A stretch of DNA of 57,999 nucleotides from Thermodesulfobacteriota bacterium (GTDB lineage: Bacteria > Desulfobacterota > Thermodesulfobacteria > Thermodesulfobacteriales > Thermodesulfobacteriaceae), in assembly GCA_030550555.1 (NCBI GenBank), contig JAUQPD010000046.1, forward strand, positions 1 through 57,999, given 5' to 3'. Positions 16,931-25,903 of the stretch are shown here, piece after piece. Both the position numbers and the translations under genes were made by a program. Each line of letters starts with the position of its first letter. Positions within the stretch are counted from its first letter, which is position 1. Under the pieces are notes generated by a model. That model saw only the letters and a program-made list of their open reading frames with translations. It ran no database searches and was not told the DNA's origin.

Positions 16931-18319
16931 ATGGAAAATCGAGAAATTCTTCAAGAATACTGGCTTCAGGAAGAAAAGTTAGTTTACACTGTTAAAGAGG
17001 TCTCTCAAAAAATAAAAGATCTTATTGACAATTCTTTTGTATATCTCTGGATTGAAGGAGAGTTACAAAATTTTCGTCCCAGCCAAAGTGGCCACCTCTA
17101 TTTCAGCCTTGTTGAAGAGGACTCATCAATTAAAGGAGTCCTCTTCAAGGACCAAAAAAATAATCTCCCTCTTGAACACCTAAAAGAGGGAATGCGAGTC
17201 CTTGTTTTTGGAAAGATATCCTACTATACTCGCTATGGTGAGATCTTTCTTATTTCAAAAAAGGTCGAACCTGTTGGTGTAGGACGTATTCATCTCCAAA
17301 AGAAGTATTTATTAAAAAAGTATGCAAACCTCTTTGACCCCAATATGAAAAAAGAGATTCCACCCTATCCCAAGAAGATTGCCCTCGTTACTTCACTTTT
17401 CAGTGCAGCAATCCAGGACTTTCTCAAGGTCAGTGAAGATCGCTGGGACATTCAAATTCTCGTCTATCCAGTAAGGGTTCAGGGCGATGGAGCTCACTTG
17501 GAGATCGTTCAAGCAATAGAAGATCTTAACAGACACTTCCCTGATCTTGACCTCATTGTCATAACAAGAGGCGGAGGATCCCTTGAAGATCTCTATCCTT
17601 TCTATACTGAGGAAATAATTCTTAGTGTGAGGGGATCTAAAATTCCCATTGTCTCTGCAGTTGGTCATGAAATAGACTACACCCTTTGCGATCTTGCTGC
17701 AGACAAGAGATGTCCCACTCCATCATCTGCAGCCCAGGAAATAATCCCTGATAAGAGAAAATTTATAGAAAGATTAGATTTCTATTTGAAAAAATTATCT
17801 AAACAGATGGAACTTCAGATAATAAATAGAGAAAAGATTCTAAAACAGCTTCATCTGAGACTTCAAGAGAGAAATCCTTTTAGGATTATACACGATCTTC
17901 AGCAGAGATTCAGAGATCTAAGGCACAGGCTAAGCACGGGTCTTACCAGTTACTTTCACCAACAAGAAAAAAGACTTCTATATCTGAAAAAAGAATTGGA
18001 ACTCAGAAATCCCATAAGACTTTTAGAGAGGGAGGAACAAAAGATCAGCCATCTCAAGAAACTGCTTATGTCTTTTTCTCCGCTGAGTGTTCTCGAAAGA
18101 GAGGAACAGAGACTATGGCACCTCAAAAAGCTACTTTTTTCACTTTCTCCTTACAGTATTTTGGAGAGAGGTTATAGTATTGTAAAATCCTATCCTCAGG
18201 AAAGACTAATCAAATCAGCAAAAGAGGTATACATAGGTGATCACTTGGTTATACGGTTAAGTAGAGGTAAACTTTGGGTTACAGTCTGGAAGAGGGAGGT
18301 AGAGGAAGATGGCAATTAA
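16931..18319 (+). CDS. xseA: Exodeoxyribonuclease VII large subunit
   Basis: Large subunit of exonuclease VII, which degrades single-stranded DNA. The N-terminal OB-fold (about 18-110; VYLWIEGELQNFRPSQSGHLYFSL) precedes the nuclease domain with VTSLFSAAIQDFLKV, ITRGGGSLEDLYPF and AVGHEIDYTLCDLAAD RCPTPSSAA-type motifs, then a long coiled coil that binds XseB. An upstream in-frame ATG exists at 16895 but overlaps a likely promoter. It overlaps xseB by 11 bases. Confidence 0.96.
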   Translation: MENREILQEYWLQEEKLVYTVKEVSQKIKDLIDNSFVYLWIEGELQNFRPSQSGHLYFSLVEEDSSIKGVLFKDQKNNLPLEHLKEGMRVLVFGKISYYTRYGEIFLISKKVEPVGVGRIHLQKKYLLKKYANLFDPNMKKEIPPYPKKIALVTSLFSAAIQDFLKVSEDRWDIQILVYPVRVQGDGAHLEIVQAIEDLNRHFPDLDLIVITRGGGSLEDLYPFYTEEIILSVRGSKIPIVSAVGHEIDYTLCDLAADKRCPTPSSAAQEIIPDKRKFIERLDFYLKKLSKQMELQIINREKILKQLHLRLQERNPFRIIHDLQQRFRDLRHRLSTGLTSYFHQQEKRLLYLKKELELRNPIRLLEREEQKISHLKKLLMSFSPLSVLEREEQRLWHLKKLLFSLSPYSILERGYSIVKSYPQERLIKSAKEVYIGDHLVIRLSRGKLWVTVWKREVEEDGN

Positions 18320-18566
18320 TGGAGAAGACCTTCCCTATGAAAAGGCAATTGCAAGACTTGAAGAGATAATTCGACTTCTTGAACGGAGAGACCTTGACCT
18401 TGATAGGGCTATAGCTCTCTATGAGGAGGGTCTCACTCTTGTTAACTATTGTGAAAATAAGCTTAAAGAGGCAAAAACGAGGGTTGAGGTCATTCTAAAG
18501 ACCAAGGATGGTTTTGTATTAGAATCTCTTGATAGAGCCAAAGAGATCTTAAAAAATGGTCAATAA
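18309..18566 (+). CDS. xseB: Exodeoxyribonuclease VII small subunit
   Basis: Small helical subunit of exonuclease VII, 85 residues, with the usual PYEKAIARLEEIIRLLE and LDRAIALYEEGLTLVNYCE patterns. It starts inside the end of xseA and its end overlaps the start of the prenyl transferase gene, giving a tightly coupled xseA-xseB-ispA-dxs operon. Confidence 0.96.
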   Translation: MAINGEDLPYEKAIARLEEIIRLLERRDLDLDRAIALYEEGLTLVNYCENKLKEAKTRVEVILKTKDGFVLESLDRAKEILKNGQ

Positions 18567-19455
18567 CTTCAGAAGCTATTTGGAAAAAAAGAGGGCGCTA
18601 ATTGAGGAGTGGATTGATAACAATTTTCCAAAGGGTTCAGGTCTTGGCAGGCGTGTTATTGAGGCCTCTCTTTACAGTCTAAAGGCAGGTGGAAAAAGGA
18701 TCCGTCCTATTCTTTGTCTTATGGGTTACGAACTCTTTCGTAGTGATTCCGAAAAAGTTCTTCCCTTTGCCTGCGGTTTAGAATGTATCCACACCTATTC
18801 TCTTATTCATGATGATCTTCCCTGTATGGATGATGATGATTTTAGAAGGGGTAAACCTTCCTGCCACAAAGCCTTTGATGAAGCAACAGCAATCCTAGCA
18901 GGAGATGGCCTTTTGACTCTTGCCTTTGAATGGTTTACCCACCCAAAGATTATCAAAGAAGTTTCTCCGTTGGCTTTATTAAGGGCGATTCATTTGGTTT
19001 CAAAAGCAGTAGGATTAGTTGGAATGGTTGGTGGGCAGATGGCAGATCTTCTTGCTGAGGGGAAAAAAGGAGATGCCAGGACTTTAAACTGGATTCATAC
19101 CCATAAGACTGTCCTATTTTTAGAGGCTTCCCTTGTCACTGGAGCAATCCTTGCTGAGGCTCCAAATGAAGAAATAAAGGTCCTCTCTAAGTTTGGCAAA
19201 AAACTTGGATTGCTTTTTCAAATTATAGATGACCTTCTTGATATTGTTGGTGATGAAAAAACCCTTGGAAAACCCGTGAAATCTGATCTTAAGAAAAAGA
19301 AAATCACTTATCCAGCACTTTACGGTGTAGAAAAAACAAGGGCTCTTGCAGAAAAAGTTCATAGAGATGCTCTACAGGCCTTAGAGGCTCTCTCTCACCG
19401 AGACTTTAAACTCCTTAAAGAGCTTACAATTTATCTCCTCAATAGGGTGAACTAA
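18556..19455 (+). CDS. ispA: Polyprenyl (farnesyl/geranylgeranyl) diphosphate synthase
   Basis: Trans-prenyl chain-elongating enzyme. First Asp-rich motif HDDLPCMDDDD (about 86-96) with the two-residue insertion typical of bacterial FPP synthases, and second Asp-rich motif IIDDLLDI (about 225-232). Chain length (C15 or C20) is not certain from sequence alone. Position between xseB and dxs is the classic bacterial arrangement. Confidence 0.94.
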   Translation: MVNNFRSYLEKKRALIEEWIDNNFPKGSGLGRRVIEASLYSLKAGGKRIRPILCLMGYELFRSDSEKVLPFACGLECIHTYSLIHDDLPCMDDDDFRRGKPSCHKAFDEATAILAGDGLLTLAFEWFTHPKIIKEVSPLALLRAIHLVSKAVGLVGMVGGQMADLLAEGKKGDARTLNWIHTHKTVLFLEASLVTGAILAEAPNEEIKVLSKFGKKLGLLFQIIDDLLDIVGDEKTLGKPVKSDLKKKKITYPALYGVEKTRALAEKVHRDALQALEALSHRDFKLLKELTIYLLNRVN

Positions 19456-19456
19456 C

Positions 19457-21337
19457 ATGGATAAGAGATTCAAATACCTGACCAAGATAAATAGTCCTGA
19501 GGATCTAAAGAAACTTAAAATTTCGCAATTGAAAGTTCTTGCTGAGGAAATAAGGTCTTATATCTTGGAAGTTATTTCAAAAAATGGTGGCCATCTTGCT
19601 CCTAATCTAGGAGTTGTAGAACTTACCCTTGCCCTACACTATGTATTCAACACACCTGAAGATAAGATAATTTGGGATGTAGGTCATCAGTGTTATACCC
19701 ATAAAGTCATTACTGGAAGAAGAGACTTGTTTCCAACCATAAGAACCTATGGTGGTATCTCAGGATTTCCCAAAAGAGAAGAAAGTATTTATGACGTATT
19801 GAACACTGGCCATAGTAGTACCTCAATTTCCGCAGGTCTCGGCATGACAGTTGCTAAGAGGTTAAAAGGAGACAGGGGAAAGATTGTTGTAGTCATCGGT
19901 GATGGTTCTATAACTGCTGGCATGGCTTTTGAGGGACTCAACAATGCTGGTTATCTAAAAGAGGACCTTTTGATAATATTAAACGACAATGAGATGTCTA
20001 TTTCTCCAAATGTTGGTGCCCTTTCAACTTTTGTTTCTAAGAGGATGACAGGCAATCTTGCTCGCTTTTTGAGGAGAGAGCTTGAGAAATTTATGCATCG
20101 TTTCCCTGGAGGGGATAATCTCCTTCATCTCCTTAAAAAGGGAGAGGACCTTTTCAAAATGGCAGTGACCCCTGGTGCTCTTTTTACCGCTCTAAATTTT
20201 GAATATGTTGGTCCTGTAGATGGACATGATATTGAAAATTTAATAGATATACTGAAAAATCTGCGTAAAATGACGGGACCTGTGCTTTTTCATGTCATCA
20301 CTAAGAAAGGAAGGGGATATCCGCCAGCAGAGGCAGATCCAGAAACCTTTCATGGTATTAGCCCCTTTGATATAAAGACTGGAAAAGTTATCAAGTCACC
20401 AAACGAACCTCCCAGCTACACGGAGATTTTTGGTAAGACAATTGTTCGTCTTGGAGAGATGGAACCAAGATTAGTTGCAATTACCGCAGCTATGAAGTCT
20501 GGAACAGGTCTTAAAGCCTTTGCAGAGAGGTTCCCAGACAGATTTTTTGATGTAGGGATTTGTGAACAACACGCAGTCACTTTTTCTGTAGGGCTTGCCT
20601 TGGAAGGACTCATTCCTGTATGTGCTATCTATTCAACTTTCCTTCAGAGAGCCTATGATCAAATTATCCACGACGTAGCCATCAATAAAGCAAAGGTGAT
20701 TTTTGCAATAGATAGGGCTGGCCTTGTAGGAGAGGATGGACAGACCCATCATGGTTCCTTCGATCTCACCTATCTTCAGGCAGTTCCTGGTCTTATAGTC
20801 TGTGCCCCAAAAGATGAAAACGAATTACAACATCTTCTCTATAGTGCTCTAAAGTATGAGAGTGCCTGCGCTATACGTTATCCCAGAGGCTCCGGAGTAG
20901 GAGTTAGTCTTGATTGGGAGTTCAAATTCATCCCAGTTGGAAAGGCAGAGATTCTAAGAGAGGGAAAAGATGCAGTTATTTTTAGTATCGGCTCTATGGT
21001 CTACCCCTCATTTGAAGCTAGTCTTGAACTTGAAAAGGAAGGGTTTGATGTTGCAGTTGTTAATGTCAGATTTTTGAAACCCCTTGACAGCGATCTACTA
21101 CTTAGTTATGCTCAAAAAACTGGCAATGTCCTTGTTGTAGAAGAGAATACCCATATTGGCGGACTTGGTGCCTCCATTGCACAGTTACTTCTCAAAAATA
21201 GAGTCTTTGCTAACTTTGGACACATTGCCTTACCTGATGCCTTTATTGAACACGGAGATTTAAAGACACTTCGCGCAAAATGTGGTTTAACAAAAGAAAA
21301 TATAAAGGCAGAACTAAAAAAATTACTCTACCGCTGA
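19457..21337 (+). CDS. dxs: 1-deoxy-D-xylulose-5-phosphate synthase
   Basis: Thiamine-diphosphate enzyme that condenses pyruvate and glyceraldehyde-3-phosphate in the first step of the MEP isoprenoid pathway. Seen are GHSSTSISAGLGM, the cofactor motif GDGSITAGMAFEGLNN (about 153-168), NDNEMSISPNVG, DRAGLVGEDGQTHHG, and the C-terminal transketolase domain. The 626-residue length is standard. Together with ispA it supplies prenyl diphosphates. The end overlaps the start of a secreted Cys-repeat protein. Confidence 0.98.
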   Translation: MDKRFKYLTKINSPEDLKKLKISQLKVLAEEIRSYILEVISKNGGHLAPNLGVVELTLALHYVFNTPEDKIIWDVGHQCYTHKVITGRRDLFPTIRTYGGISGFPKREESIYDVLNTGHSSTSISAGLGMTVAKRLKGDRGKIVVVIGDGSITAGMAFEGLNNAGYLKEDLLIILNDNEMSISPNVGALSTFVSKRMTGNLARFLRRELEKFMHRFPGGDNLLHLLKKGEDLFKMAVTPGALFTALNFEYVGPVDGHDIENLIDILKNLRKMTGPVLFHVITKKGRGYPPAEADPETFHGISPFDIKTGKVIKSPNEPPSYTEIFGKTIVRLGEMEPRLVAITAAMKSGTGLKAFAERFPDRFFDVGICEQHAVTFSVGLALEGLIPVCAIYSTFLQRAYDQIIHDVAINKAKVIFAIDRAGLVGEDGQTHHGSFDLTYLQAVPGLIVCAPKDENELQHLLYSALKYESACAIRYPRGSGVGVSLDWEFKFIPVGKAEILREGKDAVIFSIGSMVYPSFEASLELEKEGFDVAVVNVRFLKPLDSDLLLSYAQKTGNVLVVEENTHIGGLGASIAQLLLKNRVFANFGHIALPDAFIEHGDLKTLRAKCGLTKENIKAELKKLLYR

Positions 21338-21750
21338 TTTTTACTATTCTGATACTTACTTTTCTATACACCTTTAGTGTTTTGTTTTTACATGCTCAAA
21401 CTAGATCAGAGAAGGAACTAAAAACATTCTGTAGAGATATAGAACCTACAAATCCCCTCTGCCTAAAGTGGTTTGACCTTACTAAAGAAAAACTGAAACT
21501 AGAAGGAACTCTTCGCCATTCCATTTCCCTCTTCTGCAACCAAAATCCACATAACCCAAATTGCAAAACACCCAAACAAATGCCAATCTTCACCTACTGT
21601 TTCCAGGTAGAGCCTGAAACTAATGACTGTGTGAGATGGAAATCTCTCAAACAAGCTGAATTGGAAGTTAAGGGTCTTTTAGCAGAGGAAATCCAAAAAT
21701 TTTGCATTACAAATTCAACCCATCCGCTCTGTAAAGCCAGAAAAAAATAA
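21280..21750 (+). CDS. Secreted protein with two tandem four-Cys repeats
   Basis: 156 residues. A basic N-terminus (1-14), a hydrophobic segment (15-36) and LHAQ at 37-40 make a signal peptide or anchor. The rest consists of two copies of one unit: Cys51-61-86-95 and Cys107-117-142-151. Spacing is C-x9-C-x24-C-x8-C in both, with a shared EP after the first Cys and a basic residue plus Trp after the second. All eight Cys and the offset of 56 are conserved, so disulfides are likely. I recognise no family. The ATG lies inside dxs (58-base overlap) and lacks an obvious ribosome binding site, so coupled translation is likely. Confidence 0.75.
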   Translation: MWFNKRKYKGRTKKITLPLIFTILILTFLYTFSVLFLHAQTRSEKELKTFCRDIEPTNPLCLKWFDLTKEKLKLEGTLRHSISLFCNQNPHNPNCKTPKQMPIFTYCFQVEPETNDCVRWKSLKQAELEVKGLLAEEIQKFCITNSTHPLCKARKK

Positions 21751-21820
21751 GCTTTTTAATTTTTCTCAGCATCTTGAAATAGGTTCTAGTTAAGATTAAA
21801 TTTTCCATAAAATTTTTGCA

Positions 21821-21828
21821 AAGGAGGT
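21821..21828 (+). promoter_or_regulatory. Strong ribosome binding site of the rubredoxin-like gene
   Basis: AAGGAGGT ends 6 bases before the ATG at 21835. It decides the start and the frame of the very short gene that follows. Confidence 0.8.
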
Positions 21829-21834
21829 GCAGAC

Positions 21835-21999
21835 ATGGCAATCTGGAAATGTAAGAATTGTGGCACAACCAAGGAGTCAAGATGCAAACCCAAAAAGTGT
21901 CCTAATTGTGGAGAGGCTAATACAATGGAAAAAGAGGGAGGGCCTGAGGAGACAGCTGAGAAGTGTGGTAAAGGGTCAAGATGTAAAAAGAAAGCTTAA
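21835..21999 (+). CDS. Small rubredoxin-like (RCKP-type) zinc/iron-binding protein
   Basis: A 54-residue protein. Cys6/Cys9 (CKNC) and Cys22/Cys25 (CPNC) form a rubredoxin-type knuckle pair; Cys17 lies in SRCKPKKC, the RCKP signature seen in small rubredoxin-like domains. The C-terminal tail repeats the motif in short form (CGKGSRCKKK, Cys44 and Cys50), giving seven Cys in all. Likely binds Fe or Zn in the cytoplasm and could act in electron transfer; no partner is certain. Strong ribosome binding site. Its end overlaps the convergent pilC gene by 4 bases. Confidence 0.85.
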   Translation: MAIWKCKNCGTTKESRCKPKKCPNCGEANTMEKEGGPEETAEKCGKGSRCKKKA

Positions 22000-23201
22000 G
22001 TTCGTCCAACTACTTCTCCTAACTTGAAGATTGGTAGATATAGAGCAATAAGTATTGCACCAACAACAACTCCGAGAACTACAATTAGTATGGGTTCAAT
22101 TAAGGTGGATAGGGTTTGAACCATCCTATCCACCTCTTCTTCATAAAAATCTGCAATCTTAGTTAACATTTCTTCAATATTACCTGACAATTCTCCAACG
22201 CGGACCATTTCAACGACCATATAGGGGAAGACTCCAGTGTAAAACATTGTGTCTGCCATTGGTTGTCCTGTGGAGACATTTAGTCTTACCTCTTCCATAG
22301 CCTTTTCAATTACTTTATTACCTGAAGTCTGTCCTGCTATAGAAATAGCTTGAAGAAGTGGAACCCCTGCACCTATAAGATTCGCAAGTGTTCTTGTAAG
22401 TCTTGAAAGAGAGGCCTTAAGAAATAGTTCGCCTACAATAGGTAAATGTAGTAAAATCTTATCAGTCTGATATTTTCCTTTTTCATGTCTTCTAAAGTAT
22501 TTTAGCAGAAATATTACCGTGACAATAGTTAAGAAAAATAGGACAATAATATACTTAAAATTTCTACTAATATCAATTAAGATCTGAGTTGGTAAAGGTA
22601 ATTTTTGTCCTCCTTCTACAAATAATTCTGCAAATTTAGGAATAACAAAAATCATTAAAATAGATACAACTGCAATTGTGACGAAAATAATTACAGAAGG
22701 ATAAATCATTGCATGTTTTACCTTTGCTTTTATACTTACAATCTTTTCTAAGTAGTTGGCAAGTCTTTTAAGGACGACATCAAGATTACCAGAAGACTCT
22801 CCAGACCTTACCATCTGTACATAGAGATCACTAAAAACTTTCGGGTAAAGTCCCATAGCTTCGCTTAAAGAACTTCCTCCCTCTACGCGTCTTTTGATGT
22901 CATTTATTACCTCTCGAAAATAGGGATTTTTCTGTTGCATGGCTAAGGTATCAAGGGCTCTAATAATTGGTAAGCCTGCCTCTAAGACAGTGGCAAACTG
23001 GCGAGTAAAGAGGGCTAATTCCTTTTCAGAGACCTTCTTTAGTTTGAAAAGAGGAGTTCTTTCTTTTTTAAGTTGAATTTTTATAGGAACGATGTTTAAT
23101 CTGCGAAGATAGACCTCTACGAGCTGACTGTTTGGTGCTTCAATAACTCCAGAGCGAATTTCGCCTGTTGCAGATCTTCCTTTCCACTCAAAAAAGGGCA
23201 T
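21996..23201 (-). CDS. pilC: Type IV pilus/type II secretion platform protein PilC
   Basis: Inner-membrane platform protein of type IV pili or type II secretion (GspF family). It has the N-terminal FEWKGRSATGEIRSGVIEA segment, two GspF domains (about 68-191 and 270-392) and three membrane helices (about 168-190, 215-245 and 370-395). FTRQFATVLEAGLPIIRALDTL and MVRVGELSGNIEEMLTKIADFYEEEV are typical. No pilB or pilT is adjacent. It begins directly after the guaB stop, with no gap. Confidence 0.95.
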   Translation of the reverse strand: MPFFEWKGRSATGEIRSGVIEAPNSQLVEVYLRRLNIVPIKIQLKKERTPLFKLKKVSEKELALFTRQFATVLEAGLPIIRALDTLAMQQKNPYFREVINDIKRRVEGGSSLSEAMGLYPKVFSDLYVQMVRSGESSGNLDVVLKRLANYLEKIVSIKAKVKHAMIYPSVIIFVTIAVVSILMIFVIPKFAELFVEGGQKLPLPTQILIDISRNFKYIIVLFFLTIVTVIFLLKYFRRHEKGKYQTDKILLHLPIVGELFLKASLSRLTRTLANLIGAGVPLLQAISIAGQTSGNKVIEKAMEEVRLNVSTGQPMADTMFYTGVFPYMVVEMVRVGELSGNIEEMLTKIADFYEEEVDRMVQTLSTLIEPILIVVLGVVVGAILIALYLPIFKLGEVVGRT

Positions 23202-24671
23202 TTATTTCCCGATCCAATAATTTGGAGCTTCTCGTAAGATTACTACATCGTGGACGTGACTTTCTCTTGCTCCAGCTGGGGTGATTTTAACAAACTTTGC
23301 TTTTTTTCTGAGTTCTTCAATGGTCTTGCATCCGCAGTATCCCATTCCTGATTTAAGTCCACCAACGAGCTGATAAATCATATTTGAAACTGGTCCTCTA
23401 TAGGGCACTCTTCCCTCAACTCCCTCCGGAACAAATTTAGAGATATCTTCAGCCTCCTGACCATAGCGTTCTCTACCACCACTTTTAAACATAGCAGAAA
23501 GTGAACCCATACCCCTGTATATCTTATAGGTTCTTCCCTCATAGAGGATGGTCTCACCAGGTGCTTCCTCGGTTCCAGCAAAGAGGTTTCCAATCATCAC
23601 CGCATGAGCTCCAGCTGCTATTGCCTTCGTTATATCTCCAGAGAAGCGGATTCCACCATCAGCAATAACAGGAATGTCATACTTGTCAGCTACGACCGCA
23701 ACATTGTGTATAGCAGTCAATTGGGGAACACCTGCTCCAGCAACAATTCTTGTAGTGCAAATAGATCCCGGTCCAACACCTACTTTTATACCATCTGCTC
23801 CTGCCTTTATGAGGGCCTCTGCAGCTTCCCCTGTGGCTATGTTTCCTGCAATAAGCTGACAGTCAGGAAAGTGATATTTAATCTCTATAATTGTATCAAT
23901 TACATTTTTGCTATGTCCGTGAGCTGAGTCAATAAAAAGAACATCACACCCTGCCTTGAGCAGAGCTTCTGCCTGCTTTAATCTATCCTTTCCAACACCA
24001 ATTGCCGCACCAACCCGCAGTCTCCCAAGCTCGTCTTTACATGCATTTGGATACTTTCTGATTTTCTCAATATCCTTTATTGTTATCAATCCCTTAAGAC
24101 AAAAATTATCATCAACAATCAATAATTTTTCTATTCTACGCTCATGCAAGATCTTGACAGCCTCATCAAGAGTTATTCCAGGTTTTGCGGTAACTAAATT
24201 CTCCTTCGTCATCACCTCTTTGACAGGCTTCTCAAGTTGAGTCTCAAACCTGAGATCTCTATTTGTAACAATACCTAAAAGTTTCTTTTCTGGTCCATCT
24301 ACAACTGGAATTCCCGAAATCTTATATTCCTCCATAAGCTTTAGGACCTTCTTAATAGGAGTGTCAGGAGTTACAGTCACTGGATCATAGATCATTCCAC
24401 TTTCAGACTTTTTAACCTTCTCAACCTCTCTGACCTGATCTTCAAGAGGTAAATTGCGGTGAATAACTCCCAAACCGCCTTCTCTAGCTATAGCAATTGC
24501 CATAGCACTCTCTGTAACCGTATCCATTGCCGCAGAGAGTAAAGGTATATTTAACTTGATCTTTGAAGTGATATAGGTGCTAACATCTACGTCCTTAGGT
24601 AATACCTCTGAATAGGCAGGAACCAAAAGAAGGTCATCAAATGTGTAGGCCTCACCTATTATTTCTAACAT
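23202..24671 (-). CDS. guaB: IMP dehydrogenase
   Basis: Converts IMP to XMP in GTP synthesis. The TIM barrel starts with [18 protein letters not shown]; two CBS domains sit at about 95-205; the catalytic Cys is in [13 protein letters not shown] (about residue 300). The flap region and the C-terminal [12 protein letters not shown] are standard. Length 489 is normal. It is followed immediately by pilC and preceded by the HU-Ppx fusion. Confidence 0.98.
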   Translation of the reverse strand: MLEIIGEAYTFDDLLLVPAYSEVLPKDVDVSTYITSKIKLNIPLLSAAMDTVTESAMAIAIAREGGLGVIHRNLPLEDQVREVEKVKKSESGMIYDPVTVTPDTPIKKVLKLMEEYKISGIPVVDGPEKKLLGIVTNRDLRFETQLEKPVKEVMTKENLVTAKPGITLDEAVKILHERRIEKLLIVDDNFCLKGLITIKDIEKIRKYPNACKDELGRLRVGAAIGVGKDRLKQAEALLKAGCDVLFIDSAHGHSKNVIDTIIEIKYHFPDCQLIAGNIATGEAAEALIKAGADGIKVGVGPGSICTTRIVAGAGVPQLTAIHNVAVVADKYDIPVIADGGIRFSGDITKAIAAGAHAVMIGNLFAGTEEAPGETILYEGRTYKIYRGMGSLSAMFKSGGRERYGQEAEDISKFVPEGVEGRVPYRGPVSNMIYQLVGGLKSGMGYCGCKTIEELRKKAKFVKITPAGARESHVHDVVILREAPNYWIGK

Positions 24672-24701
24672 TACATCACCCTTAGAATTAGATTTTGAGA
24701 C

Positions 24702-25898
24702 CTAATTATACCTTCTTAGAAGGCAAAGTAAAGATGCCTCCAAAATGCCATATTCGCTTATTATGAGCTCTTCTTTTTTGAATTTTCTCAGGATCTCTGC
24801 ATAAACAAGTAGCCCTGGTAAGGTTATGTCCTCTCTTCCCTCTTCCATTCCTTTGATTGAACGTATCCTCGGTAAGGTGAGTTCCCCAATACGTTGAATT
24901 AATTTTTCAATTCTCTCCATAGTTACGCGATGTCCATGTAGTCTCGCAGGTTCGTATCTCTGAAGTCTAAGGTCAAGTCTTCCAAGAAGACTAGCAGATC
25001 CTCCAGTGATAATAAGACATTCAAAGGGCTCTTCCGGAAGCACACTTAGTTGATCCCTAATATAATCTCTAATAGATTGAAGAGTCTTTTTGGTTACAGG
25101 ATAGCGTAGACGAAATGTATCTCTCAAAAGCACAACCCCTAAATCAAGACTCTTAACCCATACTGGCTCTTCCCCTTCTAAAAGGATAAATTCTGTTGAA
25201 CCTCCTCCGAGATCTACAATTAGAGCTCTATTAAAACCTATTTGTAGCTTTTTTAATCCAAATTTTATCCCCTCAAGAGTAAGATTAGCCTCTCTCTCTG
25301 GGCTTAGAACTTCTACCCTAAGACCGAGTTCTCTTTCTACCCTTGCCAGAAAGTCTCGAGCATTTTTTGCCCTGCGGAAGACAGCGGTGCCAACCGCATA
25401 ATAATTCCTGACCTCATATTCTTCCATAAGGCTCTTAAATTTCTCAAGGGCAAAGATTGCACGTTCTATTGCAGATTCTGAAAGTATGCCCTGATCCGCT
25501 ATCCCTTCACCAAGGCGAACATTTTCCCGAAAACTCGTAAGAAAAAAGACATCCTCACCAACCTTCTTTCCAAGGAGCATCCTGAAAGTCTGAGTACCAA
25601 GATCTAACCCAGCATAGAGGGGACTATTTAACCTTTCTTTCAACTCCTTGCCCATAGTGAAAACCGTTCTTACCTTGTTCTTAAGGTAGTATCGCTGTAA
25701 ATTCCTCGGATTGTTAAACATATAGGACCGTGTTTTTATTACTTTTAAGACTCCAAAGCCTCTTAGCTCGATAATTTTCTCTTCTTTAAGAGCTCCTGCA
25801 AGGAGCTCAAAGAATTGATCAACAAGATAGTCTAGATCTCTCTTTTCTAAATCAGGAAAATAGGAAAGAAGCCTTTCGCTAATTTCTCGTTTTGTCAT
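24702..25898 (-). CDS. HU/IHF-like domain fused to Ppx/GppA phosphatase
   Basis: 398 residues in two parts. Residues 1-91 look like a complete HU/IHF-type DNA-binding protein: MTKREISERL start, helix pair, LRGFGVLKV (45-53), an Asn-Pro at the arm position (63-64) and the terminal GKELKERLN (83-91). Residues 95-398 are a short Ppx/GppA exopolyphosphatase or pppGpp phosphohydrolase: YAGLDLGTQTFRMLLG, an acidic SPEREANL catalytic region, VDLGGGSTEFIL and ITGGSASLLG. There is no stop or frameshift between them. A DNA-tethered polyphosphate or (p)ppGpp enzyme is inferred. It sits between sppA and guaB. Confidence 0.85.
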   Translation of the reverse strand: MTKREISERLLSYFPDLEKRDLDYLVDQFFELLAGALKEEKIIELRGFGVLKVIKTRSYMFNNPRNLQRYYLKNKVRTVFTMGKELKERLNSPLYAGLDLGTQTFRMLLGKKVGEDVFFLTSFRENVRLGEGIADQGILSESAIERAIFALEKFKSLMEEYEVRNYYAVGTAVFRRAKNARDFLARVERELGLRVEVLSPEREANLTLEGIKFGLKKLQIGFNRALIVDLGGGSTEFILLEGEEPVWVKSLDLGVVLLRDTFRLRYPVTKKTLQSIRDYIRDQLSVLPEEPFECLIITGGSASLLGRLDLRLQRYEPARLHGHRVTMERIEKLIQRIGELTLPRIRSIKGMEEGREDITLPGLLVYAEILRKFKKEELIISEYGILEASLLCLLRRYN

Positions 25899-25903
25899 AG
25901 GTA

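Noticed and set aside
21827-22027. 66-codon open frame overlapping the rubredoxin-like gene
   Set aside because: It is in another frame from the CKNC/CPNC protein, starts within the ribosome binding site, and shows no motif.
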